64,000 bases of DNA from Suillus spraguei (GCA_016800925.1 JABCPU010000307.1:16729-80728), one strand, 5' to 3'; counted from the stretch's first letter, positions 35,698 through 48,205 are shown. The notes: generated by a model not told the origin, from the letters alone. A program made the numbers and translations.

Positions 35698-37161
35698 ATG
35701 GGTGGAAGCCCCGAATGCTCCTGCTATACCGGTCCTACATCATTTGCCTCCTTCGGCGATATCCCTGGCAATCTGTGTAGTCCTACAGATGATTGGCCAC
35801 GTCCCTTTCGAAATTTGAACCATGACGCTGCCTGGGATCACCTGGCGGCAGCCTCCAACCTCCACAGCGTCAAATTTGACCCGACGGGACGGTGGCGTGC
35901 AGATGCCCTCAACTTCCAACCTTGCGCTGAGACTCCCTCGCAAGACCGTTATGCAATTCAGCAGATACATATTCAGGGACGCGTTTGGACCCTGTCTGCA
36001 GTTTTTGATGGTAGGCACAAGTTTTGAGAATGTGCTTGGTCATTGTGTCATTACCAGGAATTATCCACAGGTCACCTGGGTAGCCATACCGTTGAGCATG
36101 TGGCCCATCACATGCCTATCATTGTGCGGGAACACTTGGAGTTGATCACTCGGAAACACGGTGACCGTGTTGTACCGCCGCCTTTAATTGCGGACATGTT
36201 TTCGATGGCCATTCGCGCTTTTGATGACGCCATCGCCAATGACGTCCTGGAACTTTTCCCGGACGGTTTGTCATCTTTATCTCGCTTGTCGGACTTGCAG
36301 ATCCAGGGAGTTCTCGATGACCAACTTTCCGGAGGCCAAAATTACACGAAGGCAAGGCTGTGCTTGTATGGTACTACTGCACTCGTAGCTCTTGTTGACC
36401 CTGATCACCAAAATCTATGGCTTGCCAACCTGGGTGACTGCCAAGGACGTACGTAAAGTGTGACGATATTGTCCATCGTGACGGCTAACTTTTGAATTCA
36501 AGTGATGGTCTCAGAGACTGATCAAAAATCGTGGAACGTGGAAGTTTTGACGCAATTTCATAACGGGGAAAATCCGCTTGAGGTCCAGCGCGTCATGAAT
36601 GAGCACCCTGGTGAGCCGGAGTGTATTGTGGATAGTCGTGTGCTTGGAGCTATTGCACCCTTTCGATGCATGTTACATTCATATTTTCATACTTTACTAT
36701 CCGCTGACCTACTCGATGATTGAACAGGTCTGGGAGACACCCCCTTCAAACAACCACCCGAGTTCACCCGACGTATTCTCTATAATTTATATCCTGGTCA
36801 GCACGACACATCTCCTTGGGAAGAGTTCTTGATGAGGAACCATACGCCTCCATATGTTTCGTCCACTCCGGAAGTCACGCATTATCCCCTTGATCCATCC
36901 CCCCGAGCTCCTCGCAAATATCTTATACTCTGTTCAGATGGGTTCACAGACATATGTGGCACAAATCAACGTGCGATTGTTGATCAGTGGGCTCGTGCAG
37001 CCGCACGCAGTAACTCAAGAGAGCTAGATGAAAAGAGTCTGGCCCTCCGACTGCTTTGGCAGGCGCTTGGTAATGATCCGACGAGCGTATCTCGTGTTCT
37101 GACTTTGAACATGGACTCACCTTGGTTAGATGATGTGTCTATTGTTGTACAGTGTTTATAA
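35698..37161 (+). CDS. PP2C-type phosphatase, right-arm copy
   Basis: Mirror of 23918-25381 with identical FDGH-G, GDC, CSDG and DDVS motifs and the same putative GC-AG intron (near 36669-36727). If the palindrome is real, the organism carries two identical copies of this intact gene in divergent surroundings. Confidence 0.85.
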
Positions 37162-37381
37162 TGTATCATAGCGATAGTCTGAAGAGCCTACTTATTCTAC
37201 GTTAACGTGCCTGCTAACCCACATGGCAATGTGGAGTGGAGTGGTTTATTTGCAATTTGTTTGGACCTCCAACAAATAAAGACAAACAACGCTTGCTTCA
37301 CTGGTTACCGGGTTGTCGTACAGGACACGGAGACCACATGCTTGCCTCTTCCTAAATCATTGTATTGCCTTACGGAGGTTG

Positions 37382-37759
37382 ATGGTGAAACCATTTCAAT
37401 CGTCTGCGTCTACTGATTCCTCCGACCTTTTTGGTCCCGGTGATCCAGAGTTCCTCGAGGCTCTCAGGAACGTGGTGCTACCCGGAGATCAAATCACAGC
37501 TCCCCAAGAGTCCCTGAATCGCAAGCGTCTCCGTGATGAAAGCGATGAGCAGCAAGTTGGGGCGACATCACACGGGACCTTGACCCATGGACTTGGTGAC
37601 ACTGAAGGTAATCCTGAGATTTACGGCGCATCTCGCTTTGGACATTTCGGAGAGTACATGCATCGCAAGCGCGCCAAACTGCAGATACAAAATGCAACCC
37701 TTGATGCAAGCCAAGACGTGGGTGCCAGAAAAAAAATCTTTAGCGGTCTTTCAATATAT
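37382..37759 (+). pseudogene. REV1: REV1 N-terminal fragment, right-arm copy
   Basis: Mirror of 23320-23697, ending at the same intron donor (GTGCGTATCTG at 37760). Confidence 0.8.
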
Positions 37760-37784
37760 GTGCGTATCTGCATTGTTACCGCAG

Positions 37785-38653
37785 GAATGCAGGGCCTCAA
37801 CTATGCTTTGGGACCCCTGGTCCAACGGTGGCAGATCACAATTTCTGCTTTTGCTCTCCGAAGTGTGCTCGTGCGGATGCCATGACCTCCCTCGGGGGAG
37901 ACGATTCACACTATCGGAAAATCGTGCGGAAGGCGTATGTCAGCTGCGGTGCTCGGCCGCCCGCCATATACAAGCGCAAGACAAGGGAGAAAACACCGAT
38001 TGCGAAGCATGTTCCAGCCATCCCTCAACCTGCTGGTGCAACACATCAACACAATAAACTAGATATGGGCGGCCAGTATGATGGGCCTGCTAAAATAAGA
38101 AAAGGTCTTTCCTACACTGGCTCAAGCGACGGCTGCCGTTCTTGCTCGAAAGGCAAAGCAGGGAAGCGAAGCCACGGTTGAGATTTCGGTACAAGCTCCC
38201 CAAGTCACCGCTCAGATATCCTACGACGTCCTTGCCCTTGCCCTGCCTATCCAAAAACTTAGTCCAGAGCTCGATCGAGGTGCTCATAAATCACCGATGA
38301 CACGATTGCGTGGTGCGCCGCAGCAAAGTTCATCATTAAAAATCGATCACAAGACCGTTGACGTCAGAAGTCAACCATCAATCCTTCACCCGGTAGCCGA
38401 AGAAAGAGGGAGGGCGAATGGCGGTAATGCTCCTCTTCCTCAAAAGCTGGATCGTCACGCGACTCCACGACCTCTACGACCAGTCCTTCTAGATACGACC
38501 GCTGCAATCTGCCCTCCGAGTAGCCTTCGCGGCTCGACCTCATTTGCAGGTTGGGACAGCCCAGCTGAACGTCGCGATCGTGCTTCAGAGGGCGAATCTC
38601 TCAAGGAAGTATTCGCCCAACTTGAGGACATTCGAGCTTGGATTGAGGGATGA
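37785..38653 (+). CDS. Cysteine-motif protein, right-arm copy
   Basis: Mirror of 22426-23294, with the same CSPKC motif and the same one-base frame change near 38100. Confidence 0.5.
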
Positions 38654-39123
38654 AATGGAATGCCAGACTCTAATTAGAGGTCGCACGGGGTGTGATTGGA
38701 TAAATTAGACATCGCTGGGAAACGTCGATAATACTCCGGTCCCAGGAGCAAAGGTTTTGTTGGCGTTGGTTTGATACCGGCTGACAGCATTTTTACGGCG
38801 TATGGACCCTCGAGGTTCATCTCAAATAAGCCTAGTCATTCGCCGGAACCTTGTAATAGTCTATCTATGAAATCGAATTAACCTTCACATCTCGCGAGGG
38901 TCGTCTCAGAAACATGAGATTGTATATCCTCGAGGTGCGCACATATCAGCCTAGAATCTGAACAGATTAACCAAAACTATCCTCCATTCGGGCATGTATT
39001 CCATATCGATGGAGCTCTGATCTTAAGTCTGAGGTTGATGCATTCAAATATGACTCTCCAGCTTTTTACTCGCTGACTAGCGCCATAAAATGATAGGCAT
39101 ACATACAAAGATCTAAGGCATGC

Positions 39124-40752
39124 TCACGGTCTGAAATGAAGGTCCACGTTGACGATAGAAATGGTGGACATGCCCACTTCTGCGCATCCTTCAAGTATCA
39201 ACTTAAAGCGAAATACGACACTTGAAAAGATGGAGGGACAAGACGTAAAGTACCAGCACAATGCTTTACTCAATCTTTGTATTGAATTCAACAAGACATC
39301 ACCTTGCTTTATGACCTTGTCGTACTGTACATTCTTGAGTGATGGCCGCGTCGTCTCTGCAATACCGCGCACTTTGTCAATAGTGCAATGCAAACGCCCG
39401 TTGGCGATAAATTGTGAAAGCTCACTAGAAGATACGCTCAGAGAGGTGCAAGGTACAGGTGCAGATAGTAAATACCTGTCAACAAACTCGACGCTGACGC
39501 CGAATGCACCGCTAAGACTCTCAAGAGTGAGGCTGTGGTAGGACTCCAGAAGTTGGCTGTATGCCAAAATCCGCATTTCTCGTAAATAGTAGCGGGTATG
39601 AGGCGAGAGGAGTCGCGAGGGCAGGAGATACGTCTGCTCAAGGGTCGCTGTGGGCGTGGACAAAGCATGTCAGTTATGATCAATCACGTCAGACAAGTAT
39701 AATGAGGCTAGACAAGAACTTCGGAAGTGGATTGTAGGTGCGAAGAAACGTACCGAGGGCGACGAAGAATTTTGCGTAATGGCAGTCGTAAAGATTGTTT
39801 AAGAGATCTCCAATGATCGGGATTTCAGGCAAAACGGAGATAACCTCCAGTGCGGTGATGAGCTCAGGAGATAAGGTCAGCAGTGGAAGACCCCAGGAGA
39901 ACGAACATACCTGCGTCTTGAGATCTACTCATTTGAGGGTGAGAGCATTTATGATGATAGTGAGAGCGACGAAGCCATTGTACGCTGTGAGTTCAGCGGC
40001 AGTGAACGTCGATAGTGCATCGAGGAGAAGTGCGCCGCCAGCCTTAAGGCGGCAGATGGGTGCCATGCAGAGCCCACGGTAGACCTTTAGACGATTACGC
40101 CTATCCCAGCCACCGCCCTCCTCGATAAATCTGGATGATGTGTTAATTCAAGATCACGGTAAAGCGCTGCGATAGCGCACCTTTCTGTCTTGAGAAGGTT
40201 CTCAGTGATGAGGCCATTGTTGCCGAAGAAAAATCCCAGTCGGATGAGAGTGAGTGCAATATCTACCCTTGAGGCAAGGCTGGGCGTGTTCTCAAGCGCA
40301 AGTTTTTGCACTGCGACTGCGCCTTCCTACATAATGACGTTGAGCGTTATTCAGTCGTATGACTTAGTATAGGGATGGCGCACCTTGCTACCAATTCGGC
40401 TTTCAAAGTATCTGATATTTCAGACTCTCCTTCTTGCCTCTCCGCCTCTGCCAGTCTCTCATCTAGCTTCCTCAGCTCTTCTTCATTGTCTTTCTCCATC
40501 AATTCGAGCAATGCAGGATCAGACGTAAGAGCGCCTGCAGAGGTTACTAACTTATAATACGGCAACATTTCTGCGTAGACCAAAGACCAAGTCAACAACA
40601 TTAAGACAACCTCATTACTTATCGTTTGCCTTGACTCCTTCAAGCAACTGTTTTCTTGCATTGTCATGAAGTCGCCCGAGTGTTGGTGAGATAAGAGTGA
40701 ATAGATGCTGTGGCAGGCTAAGATTTGATATTGGAATAATTTCTTCTGCCAT
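39124..40752 (-). pseudogene. RPN7: RPN7, right-arm copy
   Basis: Mirror of 20327-21955. The internal TGA is present at the mirrored position (39929-39931), so both copies share the same lesion. Confidence 0.9.
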
Positions 40753-40938
40753 GACTGTCAGCGTCAGCGTCAGGGAGCTCACCTTCGATGCGTCGCACAG
40801 GCTCATATTCCCACGGTATGAAGACACATCACACTCAGTCCAAATGCAGAGAATGACTCTCCAACAAGAACGACCTCTGTGACAAGAATGACTCACGTCT
40901 CTCCAATGGCTCTCATGCGTGGCCTCATGTAACACCCC

Positions 40939-41099
40939 AGCTTTGATGCTCAGAGCGCCGTTTAGATCTGAGCTAGATCCCAGCGCACGGCATACCTTTA
41001 AGATCTGAACTTGGTCAGGTGCGCCCTAGAGCTCATTCTGGCTTGAAGTGCGCAGAGTGCCATTTAGATCTGAGCTAGATCCCGGCGCACCATGCCTTC
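40939..41099. repeat. Short direct repeat, right-arm copy
   Basis: Mirror of 19980-20140. Confidence 0.55.
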
Positions 41100-41429
41100 A
41101 ATATTGAGCCTGCCAGAGCATCTTGCTTCATTTTCTACGCCCCTCTGCCAATCTTCTCAGACATTGATGCAGAAGATATTCTCCCCTATATCCGTCTGGT
41201 CTGCTGTTGAGTTGCACGCAAGTCTCAAACACGTTCTGTGAAGTAATACCAACTCAGGTTTTACAGTGAACCCGCTGACAAATACATAGCGTACTCGTAC
41301 ATAAGAATACCTCCTTATGTACACCAGTCAACGCTAAAACCATGCTGCCAACGCCCGGTAATATTGCGCCATCAATCCTGAAGATTCCCAATAAGTGTCA
41401 AGCTTGTATCTCGACCCCTGATAATCCAA

Positions 41430-41855
41430 TATCTGCAACTTTCTACATGCGCTGGAGCTTGAGGCGTTTCTTGGCCCCAAGGATGGCTTAGATGAGAGAC
41501 GGTGCATTGTCTGCAGAAACTACGCTACTCTGTACTTTGTCTTTGCCATTGATGACGCAGAAAGCGAATTGGGCATCCTAGACTTGACACAGGTGAATGT
41601 TGCCTTGCAGTCGTGCCCGTGCTGTGACGAACTGTTCTAGGTTTTTGTAGAAGGGCTCGGTCAGCACTTTGAGAATGCCTGCGAACTGGACCTAGGGTTT
41701 TATTTTGATGAAGTGAGTTCCATTAGTTTCATATGGTTACCCTCTGACAGCCAACGGTTGCGGCTGCCCAGGCGCATCATATTCTTGCAGAAATCATACA
41801 AGGCAGTATTGCCTTGGAGGCCAATGGAGATGAAATCAGCAACTCAGGTCCATAA
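41430..41855 (+). pseudogene. APS3: AP-3 sigma subunit, right-arm copy
   Basis: Mirror of 19224-19649. Stop TAA at 41853-41855. Sequence from here to the arm end (42447) holds only short frames with no recognisable content. Confidence 0.75.
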
Positions 41856-42890
41856 GAGTTTTGCAGTTCATCTTCATCTCATCCATCATGATGGCCCAAT
41901 TATGCATTTTCAAATTTAGTGTTCATATTTGGAATGGTCATGCACAGGGATGATATGCCTTCCTATTAATGAATCCTTGGTAGTGAAGCTAGCTTTGAAG
42001 GCCAGAAGGAACTCATTTGCATCGGCAAATCCTTTATCTTTGGCAGTGGAGCCAGGCCCTGAAGTGGATCCCTGCAAGCTCCACTAGGATGGCTGACTGA
42101 TGAGCTGGCAGGCATCACTACTTGATAAGCTGCTGGGAACAAGTTCATCGAGTAGGCAAGGTGATGCAAGGTGCATCTGGCGTCCAAACCCACTGATGCA
42201 CTCCTTTTGATGGCGGCTATTGCAGTTCTTCTCAAGCTCTCCGATGAGACGGACCTCAATGTTCTCAATCACAGCATGGAAGCTACGGTTGACTGGTTCA
42301 AAACAAATTTATATGCGTGGCTTCTCAGCTCACCGCACGCCTGGTGAGCACCTTGCGCTCTAGTTACTACTGTGATGCGCTGACAGCATGCATACAGTGT
42401 GAGTCTTACTTATGCCTATCTGCATTATTCCTAGTTAGCACAATGCTGACGATCCAAACTTGTTACATTTCCTCCAGATTCTTAGCTTCCGCCTACATGC
42501 AGGTAGTTCATGGCGTCCTTACTATCGCCACTTGCAACGATGGCTGCATGGAATTCTGTCAAGATCTATACACTATATGGCTATATATTATATATATCTC
42601 AACACATTTTCATATTGTTTTGGATGTCTCATTTGATAGAATACATCACTGGAATTCCATTGCACTAACTTTTAAGGAAATTGGTGGTCAGAAACATGAG
42701 TTATGATCATTTTACTGTTAACTGAGCGATTTAACTCAATCACTATATTAGGACAGTATAACTCCATCATAGGACATCAAATATCTAACAGATGCACTGG
42801 TATATATACTATAGTGATGGGGATATATGATTTTGCACTCATTTCTAATATTGTCATATTATATCTGCTGGTCCAGGGGGAGAGGTTGAG

Positions 42891-43626
42891 CTATCATCTT
42901 ACAAAAAATTGCTGGAGCTTCAAAACTTGGTGTGTTGTCTTCTATGACCTTCAAAGAAATGGTAAGAAGCTTGGTTGCATGGTTGATGGTGCCTGAGATG
43001 TGTATCTTCAAATGTACCTACCACTACTATAGACTCTAGGTCTATCATCTGACAAAAAATTGCTGGAGCTTCAAGACTTGGTGTATCATCTTCAGTGACC
43101 TTCAAAGTGGTGGGAAGCAGCTTTCCTAGATGATAGGTCATGTCTAGCATGTCTGACTTGAGATGGGCCTCTACCTACTATAGGCACTAAGTCTATCATC
43201 TTACAAAAAATTGCTGGAGCTTCAAGACTTGGTGTATCATCTTCAGTGACCTTTAAAATGGTAGGAAGAAGCTTTTCTGTATGATAGGTCATGTCTAGCA
43301 TGTCTGACTTGAGAGGGGCCTTTAGTAACTATAGGCACTAAGTCTATCATCTTACAAAAAATTGCTAGAGCTCCAAGACTCGGTGTATCATCTTCAGTGA
43401 CCTTTAAAATGGTAGGAAGAAGCTTTTCTGTATGATAGGTCATGTCTAGCATGTCTGACTTAAGATGGACCTCTATCTACTATAAGCACTAAGTCTATCA
43501 GCTGATAAAAAATTGCTAGAGATTCAAGACTTGGTGTATCATCTTCAGTGACCTTTAAAATGGTAGGAAGCAGCTTTCCTAGATGATAGGTCATGTCTAG
43601 TATGTCTGACTTGAGATGGGCCTCTA
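42891..43626. repeat. 151-bp satellite, 4.9 units
   Basis: Exact 151-bp spacing of CTATCATCTTACAAAAAATT at 42891, 43042, 43193, 43344 and 43495; the last unit is cut after 131 bp by the solo LTR. The periodic minus-strand frames (MLDMTYH...) come from the repeat. Positions 42448-42890 are AT-rich with no gene. Confidence 0.93.
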
Positions 43627-44099
43627 TGTTACGAACTGGGGTGGCGTCACCAGTGACAGTGATAAGACACAGCCGGTCTGCTGGGAAGTTCGACTACGTT
43701 CAAAGGAGAACAAGACTACTACAAGGAAATGTTCTGAGTAGGATCAAGGGTTCAATTGAAGAGTCACGACTCTAAGATGATCGGGAGAATAAAGACTAAG
43801 GCTAAGGAGTGCTTAAACTTAGAGATGATTCAGATGACTTAGGTTGGAGACCTAAGCGAAGGATATTCCAGGTAAAACCCAGTAAGATTAAAGTGAAGTA
43901 TACAAGCATAATACAACATGCTTAAATAAGCCAATATGTGCACACGGACCAAGAGAGACGTGAGAATGTAAATGCATATCCGAAGAAGGAAGGCAACTAT
44001 AGTACAGATGCGTTGAGCATATGAGTCGGAATCATGTTACGTAATATACAAGATAAAGATGAGAGGAAAATGAATAGAGGGGCATGTACAATTGTAACA
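43627..44099 (-). mobile_element. Solo LTR of the chromodomain gypsy family
   Basis: Starts TGTTACGAACTGGGGTGGCG and ends with TGTAACA, the reverse complement of the LTR at 48948-49422 with substitutions and small indels. Five-base flanks (CTCTA and TTACC) do not match, so it is not a clean solo-LTR excision; the satellite to its left does not resume on its right. Confidence 0.88.
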
Positions 44100-44540
44100 T
44101 TACCCCTGTTTTACATGTAAAGTCACCGACTTTACTCATTCTGAAGTATTCGCGTAGTAGATTGGATCATCACTGAACTCGTAATCTTCATCAAGAATGG
44201 AACCACTCATCATATACGCGGCTTCTTCTGCACCAGCACGTTGTTTAGAGTCCCTTCTAGCCGCTGCTCAAGTGTGTTCATTGTCAAGCTGTCGTTCCCA
44301 AGAATGAAGCGCATCATAGAACCTGTTATCTTTCCAGGTTAAAGTAAAGGGGGGAGTTCTGACTTGTTGGGGACAATAGATGGATAAGTGGGTCGGTGAC
44401 CAATACCGACAAACCCCACACTGGTACTCTGGGTTGATAGACGGCGGTAGGATTGCCAGGATGGCAGCTCAAAGGGCGAGACCCTAACCCTACCACAGGG
44501 TTGTACTGTTGGCAAGAGTTGCCATGTATGGTGACCCTAA
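44100..44540. other. No gene seen
   Basis: Sequence between the solo LTR and the 48-bp satellite. It holds two isolated CCCTAACCCT decamers (near 44485 and 44531), too short to call telomeric. Confidence 0.4.
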
Positions 44541-46140
44541 CCCTATAATAAGGTGGTGCTGTGTGTAACGAGTGTCCGCCTGTACAGATGGCTCCCATTG
44601 GGGACCGCATGTGTGATGAGTGAATCTGTGTAAAGATGGCTTCCTTAAGGAACCGCACCTATGGTGAGTGTCTAGGTGTGAAGAGGGCTCCCATAGGGGA
44701 CTGTGCCTGTGGTGATGTCCACCTGTCAAGAGGGCTCCCATTGGGGACTGTGCCTATGCTGAGTATCTGTATGTAGAGAGGGCTCCCATTGGGGACCACA
44801 CATTTGGTGCATTTTTGAGCATCTGCATGTGCAAACAGCTCCCATAGGGGACCGCACCCTGTGATAGAGTGTGGGAGCCCTCTGCATATCAAGTGGGCTC
44901 TCAATGGGGACCGCTCGGCTGCAGTGAAAGTCTGTGTGTATGGAGGGCTCTCATAGGGGACCATGCCTGTGACAAGGATCTGCTTGTACAAACAGCTTCC
45001 ATAGGAGACTGCATCTGTGGTGAGTGTCTGCCTGTCAAGAGGGCTCCCATTGGGGACCGCACTTGTGGTGAGTATATATGTGTAAAGACAGCTCTCATTG
45101 GGGACTGTGCCGTACTGAGTATCTGTGTGGAAAGAGGGCTACTATGGGGCAATTATTATCTGCATATAAAGAGGGTTCACGCATAGGGGACTGCACCTGT
45201 AGTAATTATCTGCATGTCAAGAGGGCTCCCAGTGGGGACCATGCTGTGGTGAGTGTCTGCCTGTAGAGAAGGCTCCCATTAGGGACCATGTGTGTGGTGA
45301 ATATCTACTCAAAACATGGCCCCTATGCAAGACTGCACATGGTGACCGTGCCTATGCTGAGTGTCTGCCTATTGAGAGGGCTCCCATAGGGACTGCATCT
45401 GCAGTTGCGGTGAGTAACTATGTGCAAAGAGGGCTCCCATTGGGGACCGCACCTGTGCTAAGTATCTGCATAAAAACATGGCTCCAATTGGAGACCACAC
45501 CTGGGCTGAGTATCTGCTTGTCAAGAGGGCTCCCATTGGGGACTGTGCCTGTGCTAAGTATCTGCCTCTCGAGAGAGCTCCCATTGGGGACCATGCCTGT
45601 AGTGAGTATCTGCATGGCTCCCATAGGGGACCGCACCTGTGTTGATTATATCTGCTTGTCAAGAGGGCTCCCAAATGGAACCGCGCCTGTGCTGAGTATC
45701 TGCCTCTTGAGAGGGCTCCCATTGGGAACCGTGCCTGTAGTGAGTATGGCTCCCATAGGGGACCGCACCTGTGCTGAGTATCTGCATAAGAACATGGCTC
45801 CCATTGGGGACTGCACCTATGCTGAGTATCTGTCTCTCAAGAAAACTCCCATTAAAAACTGTGTCTGTAGTGAGTATCTGCATGGCTCTCATAGGGGACT
45901 GCACCTGTAGTGAGCATCTGTGTGTGAATGGGGACCACACCTGTGCTGAGTGTCTGCCTGTCAAGAGGGCTCCCATTGAGGACCGTGCCTATAGTAAGTA
46001 TCTGTGTGTGAATGGGGACCACACCTGTGCTGAGTATCTGCATGAAGACATGGCTCCCATAGGGGACTGCACCTCTGCTGAGTATCTACTTGTCAAGAGG
46101 GCTCCCATTGGGGACCGCACCTGTGCTAAGTATCCATGTG
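44540..46140. repeat. 48-bp satellite, forward block (about 30 units)
   Basis: The unit core GCTCCCATTGGGGAC, followed by (C/T)GTGCTGAGTATCTGC and an AAGAGG spacer, repeats with 48-bp spacing (for example 45481, 45529, 45577) and many small indels. Because 48 is a multiple of three, long frames stay open on both strands and encode a 16-residue periodic peptide (APIGDRTCAEYL-type); I treat these as by-products. Confidence 0.93.
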
Positions 46141-46159
46141 CAATTTTGAGCATCTGCTC

Positions 46160-46645
46160 AACAGGCAGACACTCAGAACAGACACGGTCCCCAATGGGAG
46201 CCCTCTCGACAGGCAGACACTCAGCACAGGTGTGGTCCTCATTCACACACAGATACTCACTACAGGTGCAGTCCCCAATGGGAGCCCTCTTGACAAGCAG
46301 ATACTCATCCATCTGCACAGGCACGGTCCCCAATGGGACCCTCTCGACAGGCAGATACTCACTACAGGCATAGTCCCCAATGGGAGCCCTCTCGGCAGGC
46401 AGATACTCAGTACAGGCGCAGTCCCCAATGGGAGCCCTCTCGACAAGCAGACACTCAGCACAGGTGCGGTCCCCATTCACACACATATACTCACTACAGG
46501 CACGGTCCCCAATGGGAGCCCTCTTGACAGGCAGACACTCAGCATAGGTGCGGTCCCCATTCACACACAGATACTCACTAACAGGTACAGTCCCCAATGG
46601 GAGCCCGCTTACACGCAAAGACTTGCCACAGGCATGGTCCCCATT
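46160..46645. repeat. 48-bp satellite, inverted block (about 10 units)
   Basis: Same unit as the forward block but in the opposite orientation (GTCCCCAATGGGAGC cores). Orientation switches within about 20 bp at 46140-46160. Confidence 0.92.
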
Positions 46646-46870
46646 GGAAGTTATTTGTACAAGGAGATCCTCAAATATACTCACCGCAGAGCAGTCCCCC
46701 TCTAGACAATTCAGTTGTTTGGATGTAGAACCAGTACCCTGGACATTGCCAATTGCCATAGATTGTGTCTGGCCAGGCGCCGGCCGATAGTAGTACATAT
46801 ATGTATATATGGTGCTGGCCAGTGCATAGATGCTGTGCCCAGAAATGAAGCCGGCTGGCATGTCAGTGCA

Positions 46871-47058
46871 TCTGGCAGATCATATTTTCCTCTGTGGCAG
46901 AACTCTCAACATGGCTGGGCGCACTAGCCCCTGAGCGGCCCAAGGAAAGCAATCTACATTTTCTTTGTTAACACGATTGCTTTCCTTGGGCCACTCAGGA
47001 GCCAGCACACCCAGCCATGTTGAGAGTTCTGCCACAGAGGGACATATGATCTGCCGGA
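46871..47058. mobile_element. Fold-back element, 84-bp arms
   Basis: Arms 46871-46954 and 46975-47058 pair (mirrored sum 93929) around a 20-nt AT-rich loop. Pairing includes the GGCCCAAGGAAAGCAATC block and its complement. It may be part of a larger non-autonomous element. Confidence 0.75.
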
Positions 47059-47069
47059 TGTTAGCTGAT

Positions 47070-47480
47070 GCCTGGCACATCCAGCTCTATATAGAGCATT
47101 ATCTATCCAGCATGGATTTCTCTTTCTTCATCCGGGTGCACTAAGGCTTGCAAGGAATTGGCATCCTTTCTTTCCAAGTACACTGATACCTGGCACATCA
47201 AGCTCTGTATAGAGCATTATCTATCCAACATATGCCAAGTGTCACACCTGCACTCAAAACCGTTCGCATCAAGAGTCCTGCCTCAGAGGTAAATCACTTG
47301 GTCTTTATCCCTGGCTCACAAGGAATCGGCATCCTTTCTTTCCAGGTACACTGATACCCGGCGCATGAAGCTCTGTATAGAGCATTATCTATCCAATATA
47401 TGCCAAGCATCATGCCTGCACTCAAAACTGTTCGCGTCAAGAGTTCTGCCTGAGAGGTAAATCACTTGGTCTTTATCCTG
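47070..47480. repeat. About 178-bp tandem repeat, 2.3 units
   Basis: The block AGCTCT(A/G)TATAGAGCATTATC, itself palindromic at its core, recurs near 47090, 47200 and 47378; a CACTTGGTCTTTATCC block appears in each full unit. Coding potential is absent. Confidence 0.7.
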
Positions 47481-47859
47481 GGCTCGTAAGGAATTGGCAT
47501 AATTGCTTTCCTTCTCCATTTACAGCAACCCCTGCAGTTCTTGCCATCAATGGCTAAGTTTTCTTTGAAGAACCCCCAGAATTGATTCTTCCTTCTCTGC
47601 AGGCACACACTCACGACAGCCGTGGTCCCGAATGGGAGCCCAGATCTCTAGCCCATGCCAGCTCTAAACTGCAGGCCAGCACCAGCGCCAAATCCCATGG
47701 TCTCACTCGAGCCTTACAATGTGTCTGGCCTTCCAACAACTACCCACTCTGTCATGTATATCGAAAACACAAGCCAGAAGGGAGAAATGGAGAGAAGGAT
47801 GCCTACAGGGTAGGGATAATGAATGTGCTGCCCTGCTTTATTGCCATGGTCAGTTGGTT

Positions 47860-48195
47860 GCATGAAAACACAGCTCCCAATGGGGACTGCGCCTGTGCCA
47901 AGATCTGCATGAAAACATGGCTCCCATTTGGGACCGCACCTGTGGTGATCATTTACCTGTTTACCCGTTGAGAAGGCTTCCATAGGGAACTGCATTGCTG
48001 TGAGTATCTGCATAAAAATGTGGCTCCCAATGGGGACTGTGCCTGTGCTGAGACCTGCATGACAGCATGACTCCCATTTGGGACCGTGTCTGCAGTGAGT
48101 AACTATGTGCAAAGAGGGCTCCCATAGGGGACTGCGTTTGCAGTGAGTCACTATGTACAAAGAAGGCTCTCATTGGGGACTGCACCTGTGCTAAG
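47860..48195. repeat. 48-bp satellite, third block
   Basis: About seven units of the 48-bp family in forward orientation (GCTCCCAATGGGGACTG). Sequence 47480-47860 between blocks holds one satellite-related core near 47625 and no gene that I can support. Confidence 0.8.
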
Positions 48196-48205
48196 TGTAT
48201 ACCCA

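Larger units (their letters stand above)
31787..42447. repeat. Right arm of the 10,661-bp inverted repeat
   Basis: Reverse complement of 18632-29292. Left and right flanks differ completely outside these limits: 42448 onward (GACGATCCAAAC) shares nothing with sequence left of 18632, and 31786 leftward shares nothing with sequence right of 29292 beyond the minisatellite unit. Confidence 0.97.

Noticed and set aside
18632..42447. Palindrome as a giant transposon with long terminal inverted repeats
   Set aside because: No transposase that could mobilise it, no terminal motif shared with known families, and no target-site duplication at 18631/42448; the arms hold ordinary host genes.
44482..44541. 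CCCTAACCCT decamers suggesting telomeric repeats
   Set aside because: Only two isolated copies of under two repeat units each; no array.
44659..46861. Long frames (up to 290 codons) on both strands in the 48-bp satellite
   Set aside because: They exist because the unit is 16 codons long; several frames on both strands are equally open, peptides drift with unit indels, and there is no start or promoter context.
44540..48195. CRISPR-like array
   Set aside because: Units are contiguous, degenerate and lack unique spacers; this is a eukaryotic satellite.
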